Shown piece by piece: positions 34,324-42,374 of a stretch of DNA of 50,195 nucleotides (positions within the stretch are counted from its first letter, which is position 1; every line of letters starts with the position of its first letter). The DNA lies in assembly GCA_007125155.1 (NCBI GenBank), contig SLDR01000003.1, positions 1-50,195 on the forward strand. Reading direction: 5' to 3'. The DNA comes from Candidatus Campbelliibacteriota bacterium (GTDB lineage Bacteria > Patescibacteriota > Minisyncoccia > Phycocordibacterales > CSBR16-193). Below the pieces are notes generated by a model, which saw only the letters and a list, made by a program, of their open reading frames with translations, made no database searches and was not told the DNA's origin. The translations under genes were made by a program, and so were the position numbers.

Positions 34324-35601
34324 ATGATAAAGAATAATGAAATTAAAAAGAAAATTGAAAATTTGCCAAAGAGCCCGGGTGTTTATTTTTTTAAAGACCC
34401 TCAGGGGCGTGTTATTTATATAGGAAAAGCCACCTCTCTTCGCGACAGGGTCAGAAGTTATTTTAATGCGGGTTTGGAAGAATCCAGGGGTCCTTGGATA
34501 TCAAACATGTTGACTAAGGCGGTCGATATCGATTTTAAAAAGACCGATTCGGCTTTGATGGCCCTTCTGTTGGAATCCGAACTGATAAGAAAGCACAAGC
34601 CTCTTTTTAACAGCAGGGAGAAGGATGATAAGAGTTTTAATTATGTTGTGATGACCGATGAAGAGTTCCCCGTGATCCTTACGGTTAGGGGTAGGGAACT
34701 GAGTAAGAACAGGAAAAAAATAAAAGCTCTTTATGTATTCGGTCCTTTTCCTCAAGGTAATCTATTGAAAGAGGCCATAAGAATTATTAGGAAAATATTT
34801 CCGTTCAGGGATGAGAAATGTGAGGTCTTCGGGTCGAGAGGGAAAGGTGCCAATAAGCCCTGTTTCAGTAGACAGATCGGGCTGTGTCCTGGTACATGTA
34901 CCGGCGAGATATCTTCACGTGAATATCGAAAGCTTGTTAACCACATAAGTCTTTTGTTCCGGGGGAAAAAGAAAGAGTTGATAAAAAAACTGGAAAAAGA
35001 AAGGAATAAGTTATCAAAGGAACATCGTTTTGAAAAGGCATCCGAGTTACAAAGGAGGATAAGGGCTCTGGAGCATATTCGGGATATGTCACTGCTTAAT
35101 TATGAGGGATTTGACGATATTCTTTGGAAGGATCCGGAGAGGATCATGAACGAAAAGGACAGATCCTTTCGTATTGAAGGTTATGATGTGGCCCATATCT
35201 CGGGTACTTTTGTTGTAGGGGCGTTTTCGGTCATAGAGGGAGGTGAGGTAAAGAAAAGCGAATACAGAAAATTCAGGATAAAGGACAAGCCGGGCATCAA
35301 TGATATCGGCGCTTTAAGAGAGATGGTCCTCCGCAGGGTCAAACATAGAGAATGGCGTTTCCCGGATCTGATCGTGGTTGACGGAAATGAGGTGCATAGG
35401 AATGCCGCTTTGTCGGTTTTGTCGGAGGTGGATTTGAGAATACCGGTGATCGCCGTGAGTAAGGACAAGAACCACCGTCCACATCGTTACTATGGCGATA
35501 AGAGCCTGGTCTTAAAACATAAAAAGGATATTGTGTCAGCCAATATGGAGGCTCATCGTTTCGCTCTTTCATACCACAGATCATTACGAGAGAGGATCTG
35601 A
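34324..35601 (+). CDS. UvrC-like excinuclease subunit lacking the HhH region
   Basis: Dual-incision nuclease of nucleotide-excision repair or a derivative. The 425-residue protein has the GIY-YIG domain (SPGVYFFKDPQGRVIYIGKA, about 14-35), a UVR helical hairpin (LEKERNKLSKEHRFEKASELQRRI, near 225), and the RNase H-like 5' nuclease domain: YDVAHISG, DLIVVDGNE and the late AHRFA supply the expected Asp-Asp-His. Standard UvrC is about 600 residues and ends in two helix-hairpin-helix motifs; here the protein stops right after the nuclease domain. No uvrA or uvrB is in the window. Confidence 0.85.
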   Translation: MIKNNEIKKKIENLPKSPGVYFFKDPQGRVIYIGKATSLRDRVRSYFNAGLEESRGPWISNMLTKAVDIDFKKTDSALMALLLESELIRKHKPLFNSREKDDKSFNYVVMTDEEFPVILTVRGRELSKNRKKIKALYVFGPFPQGNLLKEAIRIIRKIFPFRDEKCEVFGSRGKGANKPCFSRQIGLCPGTCTGEISSREYRKLVNHISLLFRGKKKELIKKLEKERNKLSKEHRFEKASELQRRIRALEHIRDMSLLNYEGFDDILWKDPERIMNEKDRSFRIEGYDVAHISGTFVVGAFSVIEGGEVKKSEYRKFRIKDKPGINDIGALREMVLRRVKHREWRFPDLIVVDGNEVHRNAALSVLSEVDLRIPVIAVSKDKNHRPHRYYGDKSLVLKHKKDIVSANMEAHRFALSYHRSLRERI

Positions 35602-35641
35602 TCTTTTAATGATCTCCGGGTTCCGGCTTTTTCGCCCTGCA

Positions 35642-35650
35642 TGTTATAAT
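35642..35650 (+). promoter_or_regulatory. Extended -10 before ddl
   Basis: TGTTATAAT, a perfect extended -10, ends 9 nt before the ATG at 35660, giving an almost leaderless mRNA. Confidence 0.6.
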
Positions 35651-35659
35651 CATTAAAGT

Positions 35660-36628
35660 ATGAATCCTTGTGGTGCCAATAAACATATAGGTGTGTTGAG
35701 AGGTGGTCCATCCCCGGAGTATGAGGTTTCTCTAAAGACCGGCGGTAGGATATTATCGCTCGACATTCCGGGATATAAGTGGAAGGATATCTTTATAGAT
35801 AAGCACGGAGTTTGGCATCTGAACGGAGTCGCAAAAAAACCTTCTTCGATCTTGAGTGGTGTAGACGGCGTATTTAATGCTCTTCACGGAACTTATGGCG
35901 AAGATGGAGGGATACAAGAAGTATTGGATATATTCGGTATACCTTACACGGGATCCGGACGTGTAGCCTCCGCTTTGGCAATGAGAAAAGATCTTTCTCT
36001 AAAATGTTGCGCCGATAAAGGTATAAATATACCCATCTCTCTTTTGATCAGAGAGGGGGATGCGGGCGAAGACGTCATTACGTTTTGCGAGAAAGTGTCT
36101 TTTCCTTTGGTGGTAAAACCGGTTTCTTCGGGATCTTCGATCGGGGTCTTTCTGGTTTCATCCGAAGATGAACTTAAGGCTGCGGTGAAAGAATCTTTCA
36201 AATACGGGTCGGCGGTCCTGGTACAAGAGTACATAGAAGGAAGGGAGGCAACCTGCGGAGTGATAGAAGGATTTCGAGGGGAAGAGATCTATGGTCTTTT
36301 CCCGGTCGAGATAGTTCCACATTTTTCGACTTTTTTCGATCATGAGCAAAAATATGGCGGTAAGACAATTGAATTCTGCCCCGGAAATTTCAGTGAGGAA
36401 GAAAAAAACATGATCCTGAAAAATGCGGTCCTGATCCACCGATGTCTTGGTCTCAGGCATTACTCCCGCTCCGATTTTGTGGTCAATTCGGAGCGCGGTG
36501 TATTTATGCTGGAGGTCAACTCTTTACCGGGTTTGACCGAGAACTCGCTCTTTCCTTTGGAGTTGGAGTCTTCCGGGATATCTTTTGAGGAGTTCGTTTC
36601 GGAGATCCTGAGAAAGATCTTCTTATGA
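35660..36628 (+). CDS. ddl: D-alanine--D-alanine ligase
   Basis: Makes the D-Ala-D-Ala dipeptide for peptidoglycan, using ATP. The 322-residue ATP-grasp protein has HIGVLRGGPSPEYEVSLKTG at the N-terminus, NALHGTYGEDGGIQ near 74, VVKPVSSGSSIGV near 152 and the metal-binding MLEVNSLPGLTENSLFP near 290. It shows that this organism makes its own peptidoglycan precursors, at least at this step. No other mur genes are in the window. tRNA-Ala lies 53 nt downstream. Confidence 0.95.
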   Translation: MNPCGANKHIGVLRGGPSPEYEVSLKTGGRILSLDIPGYKWKDIFIDKHGVWHLNGVAKKPSSILSGVDGVFNALHGTYGEDGGIQEVLDIFGIPYTGSGRVASALAMRKDLSLKCCADKGINIPISLLIREGDAGEDVITFCEKVSFPLVVKPVSSGSSIGVFLVSSEDELKAAVKESFKYGSAVLVQEYIEGREATCGVIEGFRGEEIYGLFPVEIVPHFSTFFDHEQKYGGKTIEFCPGNFSEEEKNMILKNAVLIHRCLGLRHYSRSDFVVNSERGVFMLEVNSLPGLTENSLFPLELESSGISFEEFVSEILRKIFL

Positions 36629-36681
36629 TGTCAGTCTGGTAAATCTGTCTTTTTTTTGATATAAATTACTGAGGTTATTCA

Positions 36682-36755
36682 GGGCCCATAGCTCAGATGG
36701 CTAGAGCGCCCGCTTTGCACGCGGGAGGCCGCCGGTTCGAATCCGGCTGGGTCCA
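36682..36755 (+). tRNA. tRNA-Ala (anticodon TGC)
   Basis: Acceptor GGGCCCA pairs with TGGGTCC (one G-U), the anticodon stem CCCGC/GCGGG encloses TTTGCAC, and the T-arm is GCCGGTTCGAATCCGGC. CCA is not encoded; the discriminator A is followed by CAA. Confidence 0.96.
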
Positions 36756-36781
36756 CAAATTTCTCATGGATGATCCGGGGG

Positions 36782-36860
36782 TATCCACCTTCAACGGTTT
36801 TATTCCTTGTTTTTGAACATGTTATTTCTTAAACATATTTTACGATGTTCAAGGTGGGAA
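36782..36860 (+). other. Structured region between tRNA-Ala and the histidine kinase
   Basis: CCACCTT (36785-36791) and GAACAT (36815-36820) are both complementary to one continuous 3' arm, ATGTTCAAGGTGG (36845-36857), which allows a 13-bp branched helix with a 23-nt insertion. It could be the processed tRNA trailer or a small RNA; it has no ORF of note. Confidence 0.3.
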
Positions 36861-36918
36861 TATTCGTCCGGTCTTATTTGTCTTCCACCGTAATGTTTTA
36901 GTCTCCACAGATACACGT

Positions 36919-36947
36919 TTGACTTTAAGGGCCTTTTTTTCGATACT
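36919..36947 (+). promoter_or_regulatory. Promoter of the histidine kinase gene
   Basis: TTGACT, exactly 17 nt, GATACT. It gives a 5' UTR of about 44 nt before the ATG at 36998. Confidence 0.55.
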
Positions 36948-36997
36948 GTCTTTAATACTAAGAGGTTAACTTAAAAGACGTTCCATAATTATTTACA

Positions 36998-38770
36998 ATG
37001 AATACCGAACGCGAAACTTCGGAGGAAGGAGGGCTTGAACATTTTTGCGCCACCAATAAGAATTTTTGCGGCCATATGCGAAATACGGCCTGTCTTCTTC
37101 CTATCGCCTTCTGTAAAGTCGACCCCTCCGGCCGTATAGAATGTTGCAGTAAGATGTTCAAAGAAACTCTCGGGTACAGGGAATCGGAACTGCTGGGCCT
37201 GCCCATTCTTTCTCTGTTCAAAAAGAAAAGGAAGGCCAAAGAGTTCCTAAGGGTGCTGTCCGAGAGTGAAGGCGTGATCGATGATATGTTGACATTGGAA
37301 ACAAAACCCGAAGGGGAAGTGTCTTTCGATGTTTCCGCTCGATCCATTTACAACGAAGAAGGGGTGTCTGCAGGCTATCTTTTGACGCTTAAAAGAAAAG
37401 GAAGTGGCGATGATTTCGAAAGAGAGGTAAGAAAGAGAGTAAGAGAAGAAACGGCCGAGACCGAAAAAGAAAAGGAGAGAGTTAAGGAATTGGAAGAAGT
37501 TCTGGAAATAAGGGTAAATGCGCGCACCCGCGAGCTTAAGGAGATCGCCCAATTACTTGAGAAAAAGGCGAGAAAAAGAATGGAAAAGCTTGAAGAGAAA
37601 ACAAGGGAAGTTGAGAAGAAAGCGAAAATGGAGGAAGAAAGCAGGGTCGCCCTTTTGAATCTCGCGGAAGATCTTGAGGAAGCGTCCAAAAAGGCGGAAG
37701 AGGAAAAAGACAAAACATTGGCCATTGTAAATAACTTTACAGACGGACTCCTGTTTTTTAATCGTTATAAAGAGCTGGCCCTCATAAATCCTCAGGGAAA
37801 GAAAATTTTTAATATTGAAGAGGATGAGGTTTTATACAAGAAACCCTCGGAATTAAAAGAGGTGAATGAAAGATTTACGATATTGATGAATGCCATTGAA
37901 GGTGAAATGAAAAAAGTATTTCGCAAGGAGATGTCTTTTATCGACGAGGTCTTCCTTGAAGTCACATCGGTCGTGGTGGAAAATGAGGGAAAAGAGATGG
38001 GTGTTCTTGTTATCATTCATGACATCACCAGGGAGAAGAAAGTTGAAAAATTGAAGACCGAATTCGTTTCTTTGGCCGCCCACCAACTTCGCACTCCGTT
38101 AGCCGGTATTAAGTGGTCTCTGGGGACCATCATTGAGGAAAAGCAAGTCTTTAATTTGGATAAAGAAGTGATGGAAATAATAGAAAGAGCTTTCGAAGCC
38201 AACGAGAGAATGGTTGTTTTGGTAAACGATCTTTTGAATGTGACCAGAATAGAAGAAGGTAAGTATGTATATGAACCCAAGGATGTTGATGTAAAAGAGA
38301 TAGTCGATATAGCATTGGAAGAATACAAGGACCTGATAGAGTCCAGAGGTTTGGGATTCCGTTTGGAGATGCCGGAAGAGACCTTGCCTAAAATAAAGGC
38401 GGATATGGAGGAGATATCTTTGGTCGTTAATAATTTCTTTGATAACGCTCTAAAATATACCAAGGAAGGAGAGGTGGTTTTGAAGGTGGAGAGTGTGGAG
38501 TGCGGGAAATGTTTAAAGGTAACGGTCTCCGATACCGGCGTGGGAATACCCGAAGAGCAACAAGAGAGTATGTTTAATAAATTTTTCCGCGCCGAGAATG
38601 TTCAGTTGATGGACACCGACGGTTCCGGTTTGGGGCTTTTTATCTCAAAGAATATAATCGAGGCCCACGGAGGAGAAATAGGATTCGAGTCCGGTGAAGG
38701 TGAAGGAAGTTCATTTTTCTTCACAATACCCACGGTGAAAGAGGGTGCGAACATTACACCGAATGAATGA
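36998..38770 (+). CDS. Soluble PAS-PAS sensor histidine kinase
   Basis: A 590-residue kinase without transmembrane helices. Order: a PAS domain at about 30-130 (LLPIAFCKVDPSGRIECC), a long charged coiled coil at about 135-245, a second PAS at about 245-350 (NNFTDGLLFFNRYKELALINPQG), HisKA with the phospho-accepting H362 in SLAAHQLRTPLAG, and the ATPase domain with NNFFDNALKYT, DTGVGIP and GSGLGLFIS. It senses something in the cytoplasm or membrane-adjacent through PAS; the N-terminal cysteines (HFCATNKNFCGHM) could bind a metal or respond to redox, which is speculation. Two response regulators follow. Confidence 0.9.
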   Translation: MNTERETSEEGGLEHFCATNKNFCGHMRNTACLLPIAFCKVDPSGRIECCSKMFKETLGYRESELLGLPILSLFKKKRKAKEFLRVLSESEGVIDDMLTLETKPEGEVSFDVSARSIYNEEGVSAGYLLTLKRKGSGDDFEREVRKRVREETAETEKEKERVKELEEVLEIRVNARTRELKEIAQLLEKKARKRMEKLEEKTREVEKKAKMEEESRVALLNLAEDLEEASKKAEEEKDKTLAIVNNFTDGLLFFNRYKELALINPQGKKIFNIEEDEVLYKKPSELKEVNERFTILMNAIEGEMKKVFRKEMSFIDEVFLEVTSVVVENEGKEMGVLVIIHDITREKKVEKLKTEFVSLAAHQLRTPLAGIKWSLGTIIEEKQVFNLDKEVMEIIERAFEANERMVVLVNDLLNVTRIEEGKYVYEPKDVDVKEIVDIALEEYKDLIESRGLGFRLEMPEETLPKIKADMEEISLVVNNFFDNALKYTKEGEVVLKVESVECGKCLKVTVSDTGVGIPEEQQESMFNKFFRAENVQLMDTDGSGLGLFISKNIIEAHGGEIGFESGEGEGSSFFFTIPTVKEGANITPNE

Positions 38771-38774
38771 CTTA

Positions 38775-38803
38775 TTGACTTTGCTTCAGGCGAGTTTTAG
38801 AAT
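38775..38803 (+). promoter_or_regulatory. Promoter of the first response regulator
   Basis: TTGACT, exactly 17 nt, TAGAAT, directly after the kinase stop codon. It would let the regulators be made independently of the kinase. Confidence 0.55.
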
Positions 38804-38838
38804 TACATTAAGGTGATATTTTTGATAAATTTTGAAAT

Positions 38839-39243
38839 ATGAAAAGGGTAATTATAGTCGAGGATGAAGATATATTGAGGGATCTCCTTAAAAGGAAACT
38901 GGAAAATAATGGTTATGAGGTGGAGATCGCCCTTGAAGGGGAAGAGGGGCTTCGAAAGATAAAAGAACAGAAGCCCGATCTTGTTCTTCTTGATATAGTA
39001 ATGCCTAAAATGGATGGTTTTACCGTTATGGAGGAGATAAGAAAGGATGAAGAGATAAGCGATATTCCGATAATCATAGTTTCCAATTCCGGACAGCCGG
39101 TGGAGATAGACAGAGCTCAGGATCTGGGCGTCAAAGACTGGATAATAAAGACCAACTTCGATCCAATGGAGGTCGTTGAGATGGTGAATCGGTTTTTTGA
39201 CACGGAAGACGGGAAAGAGTATCAGCGGGCAGAAGATAAATAA
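38839..39243 (+). CDS. Single-domain response regulator (CheY-like)
   Basis: A 134-residue receiver domain and nothing else. Acidic pocket VEDED near residue 8, phospho-accepting D52 in LVLLDIVMPKMDG, IVSNSG for the switch Ser/Thr, and the conserved Lys in IIKTNFDPMEV. There is no DNA-binding or enzymatic output domain, so it should act by protein contact. It lies 68 nt after the kinase gene and 31 nt before a second REC protein. Confidence 0.88.
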   Translation: MKRVIIVEDEDILRDLLKRKLENNGYEVEIALEGEEGLRKIKEQKPDLVLLDIVMPKMDGFTVMEEIRKDEEISDIPIIIVSNSGQPVEIDRAQDLGVKDWIIKTNFDPMEVVEMVNRFFDTEDGKEYQRAEDK

Positions 39244-39274
39244 AAGGATCTTAAAAACATTAATAAATTTAAAT

Positions 39275-39646
39275 ATGGCCAAAAAGGTTTTGATAATCGA
39301 AGATGACAGGCTTCTTCGTGAGATGTTGTTCCGAAAGCTTGAGAAAGAGGGGTATGAGGTTTTCTCGGTCATGGATGGATCAGAGGCATTTGAAAAGACC
39401 AAAGAGATAAAGCCGGATGTGATCCTGTTGGATCTTATCCTGCCGGGCTCAAACGGTTTTGAGATATTGGAGAATGTAAAGAAAGAGCCGGAGTTCAAGG
39501 ACACTCCGGTGATCGTACTGTCTAATTTGGGTCAGAAGAGCGAAATAGATAAGGGATTGGAACTGGGGGCGGTCGATTACTTGGTAAAGGCTCATTTCAC
39601 CCCCATAGAGGTCACTGAAAAGGTAAAGAAATTTATTTCTGAGTGA
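39275..39646 (+). CDS. Second single-domain response regulator
   Basis: A 123-residue receiver domain: IIEDDR near residue 8, D53 in VILLDLILPGSNG, VLSNLG, and the Lys in YLVKAHFTPIEV. It is a paralog of the gene before it, sharing the NxGQ..EID..LxLG segment. The ATG at 39275 (MAKKVLIIEDD) is chosen because it starts the first beta strand; the ORF-track start 78 nt upstream lies inside the previous gene. No output domain. Confidence 0.88.
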   Translation: MAKKVLIIEDDRLLREMLFRKLEKEGYEVFSVMDGSEAFEKTKEIKPDVILLDLILPGSNGFEILENVKKEPEFKDTPVIVLSNLGQKSEIDKGLELGAVDYLVKAHFTPIEVTEKVKKFISE

Positions 39647-39666
39647 TTTAGATCGAACCGTTTTTC

Positions 39667-39687
39667 AGATATATATATATCTTTTTT
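39667..39687 (+). terminator. AT-rich hairpin with T-run after the second regulator
   Basis: AGATATATATATATCT is self-complementary and is followed by TTTTT. The stem is weak, so termination may be partial. Confidence 0.45.
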
Positions 39688-39756
39688 AATGTTCAACTCG
39701 GTTTAGATACCGTAGGCTTTTGTATTTTGGCATGGACATAAGCATTAACTATTGGT

Positions 39757-39762
39757 TATACT
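39757..39762 (+). promoter_or_regulatory. Possible leaderless promoter of the ATP synthase operon
   Basis: TATACT lies 8 nt before the ATG at 39771. No convincing -35 is visible. It precedes the first gene of the atp cluster. Confidence 0.4.
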
Positions 39763-39770
39763 CTTATGTC

Positions 39771-40070
39771 ATGGAAAAAGGTCGAAGTTCGGATAAAAAA
39801 AACGAGTACAGAAAGATAGCGGTACTTTTTTTGAGGTTTTCCGGCTGGGTCGTGTGGCCGGTCTTATTGGCGGTTTTGATCGGTTCATGGCTGGACGATC
39901 TGTATGACACTTCACCGTGGATCCTTTTGGCTTCGGTCGGGGTATCATTCTTCGTTTCAATGGCCGGACTTGTCAAAGAGACTTTAAAAGAGTATAAAAG
40001 TATCGAGTCTTCTTTGTCCGATGAGCGGAAAAATTCGGAAAATGATGATGAAGACCTTAAGAAGGAGTAA
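39771..40070 (+). CDS. AtpI/AtpZ-like ATP synthase assembly protein
   Basis: A 99-residue protein with a basic start (MEKGRSSDKKNEYRK), two transmembrane helices (about 19-37 and 45-67) and an acidic, Ser/Lys-rich tail. The position just ahead of atpB and the LLAVLIGSWLDDLYDTSPWILLASVGVSFFVSMAG pattern match the AtpZ/AtpI family, which helps assemble the c-ring. The ORF-track start 51 nt upstream would precede the -10 element, so the ATG at 39771 is used. Confidence 0.75.
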   Translation: MEKGRSSDKKNEYRKIAVLFLRFSGWVVWPVLLAVLIGSWLDDLYDTSPWILLASVGVSFFVSMAGLVKETLKEYKSIESSLSDERKNSENDDEDLKKE

Positions 40071-40078
40071 GAACAAGT

Positions 40079-40924
40079 ATGTCCGATATGACACAGGCCA
40101 ATGAAAATGTAAATCAGACGGAGATCTATCACCCTCACAATGTTTCCGCGGACCCTCTGTTTAACATAGGTGAGTTCGTGGTGACCAACTCTCTTTTCAC
40201 TTCTTGGATAGTGGTTGTTTTTATAATTATTCTGTGTTTGTTTTTGAATAGGAGCATAAAGAAGATACCCGGAAAGATACAAAATATTTTCGAGATGATC
40301 ACGGAGAAGTTTCTGGAAATGTTTGACTCCCTGACCGGGTCCAGAGAAACCTCTGTTAAATTCTTTCCTTTCGTATTTACATTTTTTCTGTTCATACTGA
40401 TCAGCAACTGGATGGCCATTATTCCGGGGTTCGCTTCGATCGGCCAGGTCGTTGAAGCACAGGGTCAAAAGATATTCATACCCTTCACCAGAGGAGTGAT
40501 GGCCGATGTCAACACGACCTTGGCTTTGGCTCTTGTCGGTGTGACGGCCAGCCACATAATAGGAGTTTCTTATATAGGGTTTTGGAACTATATAAATAAA
40601 TTTATAAATCTGGAGGCGATGGCCGATATACCCAGAAAGATGTGGAAAGAACCCACGGTATTGCTTATAAACCCCATTAAAGTATTCACCGGATTGATAG
40701 AGATAGTCAGCGAGGTGGCCAAGGTGGCCAGTCTGTCCTTTCGTCTTTTTGGTAACATATTCGCCGGCGAAGTGCTTCTTGCCGTTGTCGCGGGTTTCTT
40801 GGCTTTCGGTCTGCCTTTGCCTTTTCTTTTCTTGGAATTACTCGTGGGTCTTATACAGGCCTTGATATTCGCTCTCTTGGTCCTTGCTTACCTGGTCATG
40901 ATGACGACCGTTCAGGAGCACTGA
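40079..40924 (+). CDS. atpB: F1Fo ATP synthase subunit a
   Basis: The stator half-channel of the membrane rotor. The 281-residue, about six-helix protein has the essential arginine in SLSFRLFGNIFAGEVLL (equivalent to E. coli R210) and LELLVGLIQALIFALLVLAYL near the end. It begins 8 nt after the AtpI/Z-like gene, with AAGGAGT upstream at slightly long spacing, one of the few core genes with even a weak ribosome site. Confidence 0.95.
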   Translation: MSDMTQANENVNQTEIYHPHNVSADPLFNIGEFVVTNSLFTSWIVVVFIIILCLFLNRSIKKIPGKIQNIFEMITEKFLEMFDSLTGSRETSVKFFPFVFTFFLFILISNWMAIIPGFASIGQVVEAQGQKIFIPFTRGVMADVNTTLALALVGVTASHIIGVSYIGFWNYINKFINLEAMADIPRKMWKEPTVLLINPIKVFTGLIEIVSEVAKVASLSFRLFGNIFAGEVLLAVVAGFLAFGLPLPFLFLELLVGLIQALIFALLVLAYLVMMTTVQEH

Positions 40925-41290
<366 letters not shown>

Positions 41291-41310
41291 AAGCGGTATT
41301 TGTTTTCAAG

Positions 41311-41346
41311 GCGACCATTTTGACCCGGCTTTCATCCGATGGTCGC
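41311..41346 (+). other. Hairpin between atpE and atpF
   Basis: GCGACCAT pairs perfectly with ATGGTCGC over a 20-nt loop. There is no T-run, so it is more likely an mRNA-stabilising 3' end for the atpE part of the message than a terminator. Confidence 0.45.
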
Positions 41347-41381
41347 GGGTCGGAGTTGAAATGAATAAACGATCGTAAAAC

Positions 41382-41906
41382 ATGGATTTATTGATAGGAA
41401 CTTTTCACATTGATTCGGGATTGATACTTGCTCAGGTATTTAATTTCTTTTTGGTTTTGACCATTCTGTATTACTTTGCCATTAGACCCTTGATCCGGAA
41501 TATGGATGAGAGAAGGGATGAGATAGAAAAAGGATTGGATGACGCCAAGAGATCGGAGGATTCACTTCGGAGAGCCAAAGAAGATTATCAAAAAGTGATA
41601 AAGGATGCTCGAAAGAAAGCCAACGATATTATCGAAGAAGCTGTCAGCAAGGGGGAATTGAAAAAAAACAAAGCGGTTGAGGATGCGAAAGAGGAAGTCG
41701 AGGCAATGATAAGAAAAGAGAGGGAGGAGCTGTTAAAGGAAAGAGAGCTCATTATAGAGAACATAAAAGAAAAGACGGCCGAGTTTGTTTCGGTTGCCGT
41801 CGAGAAGGTGATAAGGAATGAGATGGACAAAAAAAGAAACGAAGCGGTTATTAAGGATGTTGTTAAGGAGTTCGATGCTTATAAAAGAACCGTCCCGGGT
41901 AAATGA
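41382..41906 (+). CDS. atpF: F1Fo ATP synthase subunit b
   Basis: Peripheral stalk subunit. The 174-residue protein has one membrane helix at about 12-30 (LAQVFNFFLVLTILYYFAI) followed by a very long charged coiled coil (RDEIEKGLDDAKRSEDSLRRAKEDY onward). Only one b gene is present, so the stalk should be a homodimer. The stop overlaps the ATG of the next gene (ATGA). Confidence 0.92.
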   Translation: MDLLIGTFHIDSGLILAQVFNFFLVLTILYYFAIRPLIRNMDERRDEIEKGLDDAKRSEDSLRRAKEDYQKVIKDARKKANDIIEEAVSKGELKKNKAVEDAKEEVEAMIRKEREELLKERELIIENIKEKTAEFVSVAVEKVIRNEMDKKRNEAVIKDVVKEFDAYKRTVPGK

Positions 41907-42313
41907 ATTTTATGAGATATAAGCCCAAACATTACGCCGAAGCACTTTGCGATATTTTGGATTCCGCCGATAAGGACCGGTTGAACGATATTCTGGAGGG
42001 ATTTATTGAATTGGTGGCGGAAAATGGAGACATTGGAAGGATGGATGAGATAGTGGACATTTTCGGCGAAGAATTCGACAGGAGGGAGGGAGTAGTTAAA
42101 GCGAAAGTGTTTAGCTCGCATGTTATTGACAGGGATATGATCAGTGTTTTAAAAGAACATGTGGCATCAAGAACCGATGCGCTTCATGTCGATATCGATC
42201 AGGAGATCGATGAGGATGTTCTGGGGGGTATGATATTGAGTTACGGTGACAAGATCATGGATGCCAGTTTAAGGAAAGACATAAAGGAAATGGGAGAGCG
42301 TATCAGGAGTTAA
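41903..42313 (+). CDS. atpH: F1Fo ATP synthase subunit delta
   Basis: Links the b stalk to the top of F1. The 136-residue protein is shorter than usual (about 175). RYKPKHYAEALCDIL opens like other delta subunits, and DVDQEIDEDVLGGMILSYGDKIMDASLRKDIKEM is the conserved C-terminal hairpin (LGG...D...S...L). I keep the ATG that overlaps the atpF stop (ATGA); an ATG three codons later is equally possible. Confidence 0.88.
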   Translation: MNFMRYKPKHYAEALCDILDSADKDRLNDILEGFIELVAENGDIGRMDEIVDIFGEEFDRREGVVKAKVFSSHVIDRDMISVLKEHVASRTDALHVDIDQEIDEDVLGGMILSYGDKIMDASLRKDIKEMGERIRS

Positions 42314-42374
42314 ATTTTTATATCAAAGACTTTTCAAAAAGATAATTAATATAAATAAATTAAAAACTTAACAT

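Noticed and set aside
38803-39504. Minus-strand ORF of 233 codons opposite the two response regulators
   Set aside because: Lies antisense to two clear REC domains and has no family features; its composition is what the complement of their codons gives.
39764-40555. Minus-strand ORF of 263 codons over the AtpI/Z-like and atpB genes
   Set aside because: Shadow of two well-supported genes; no ribosome site and no recognisable motif.
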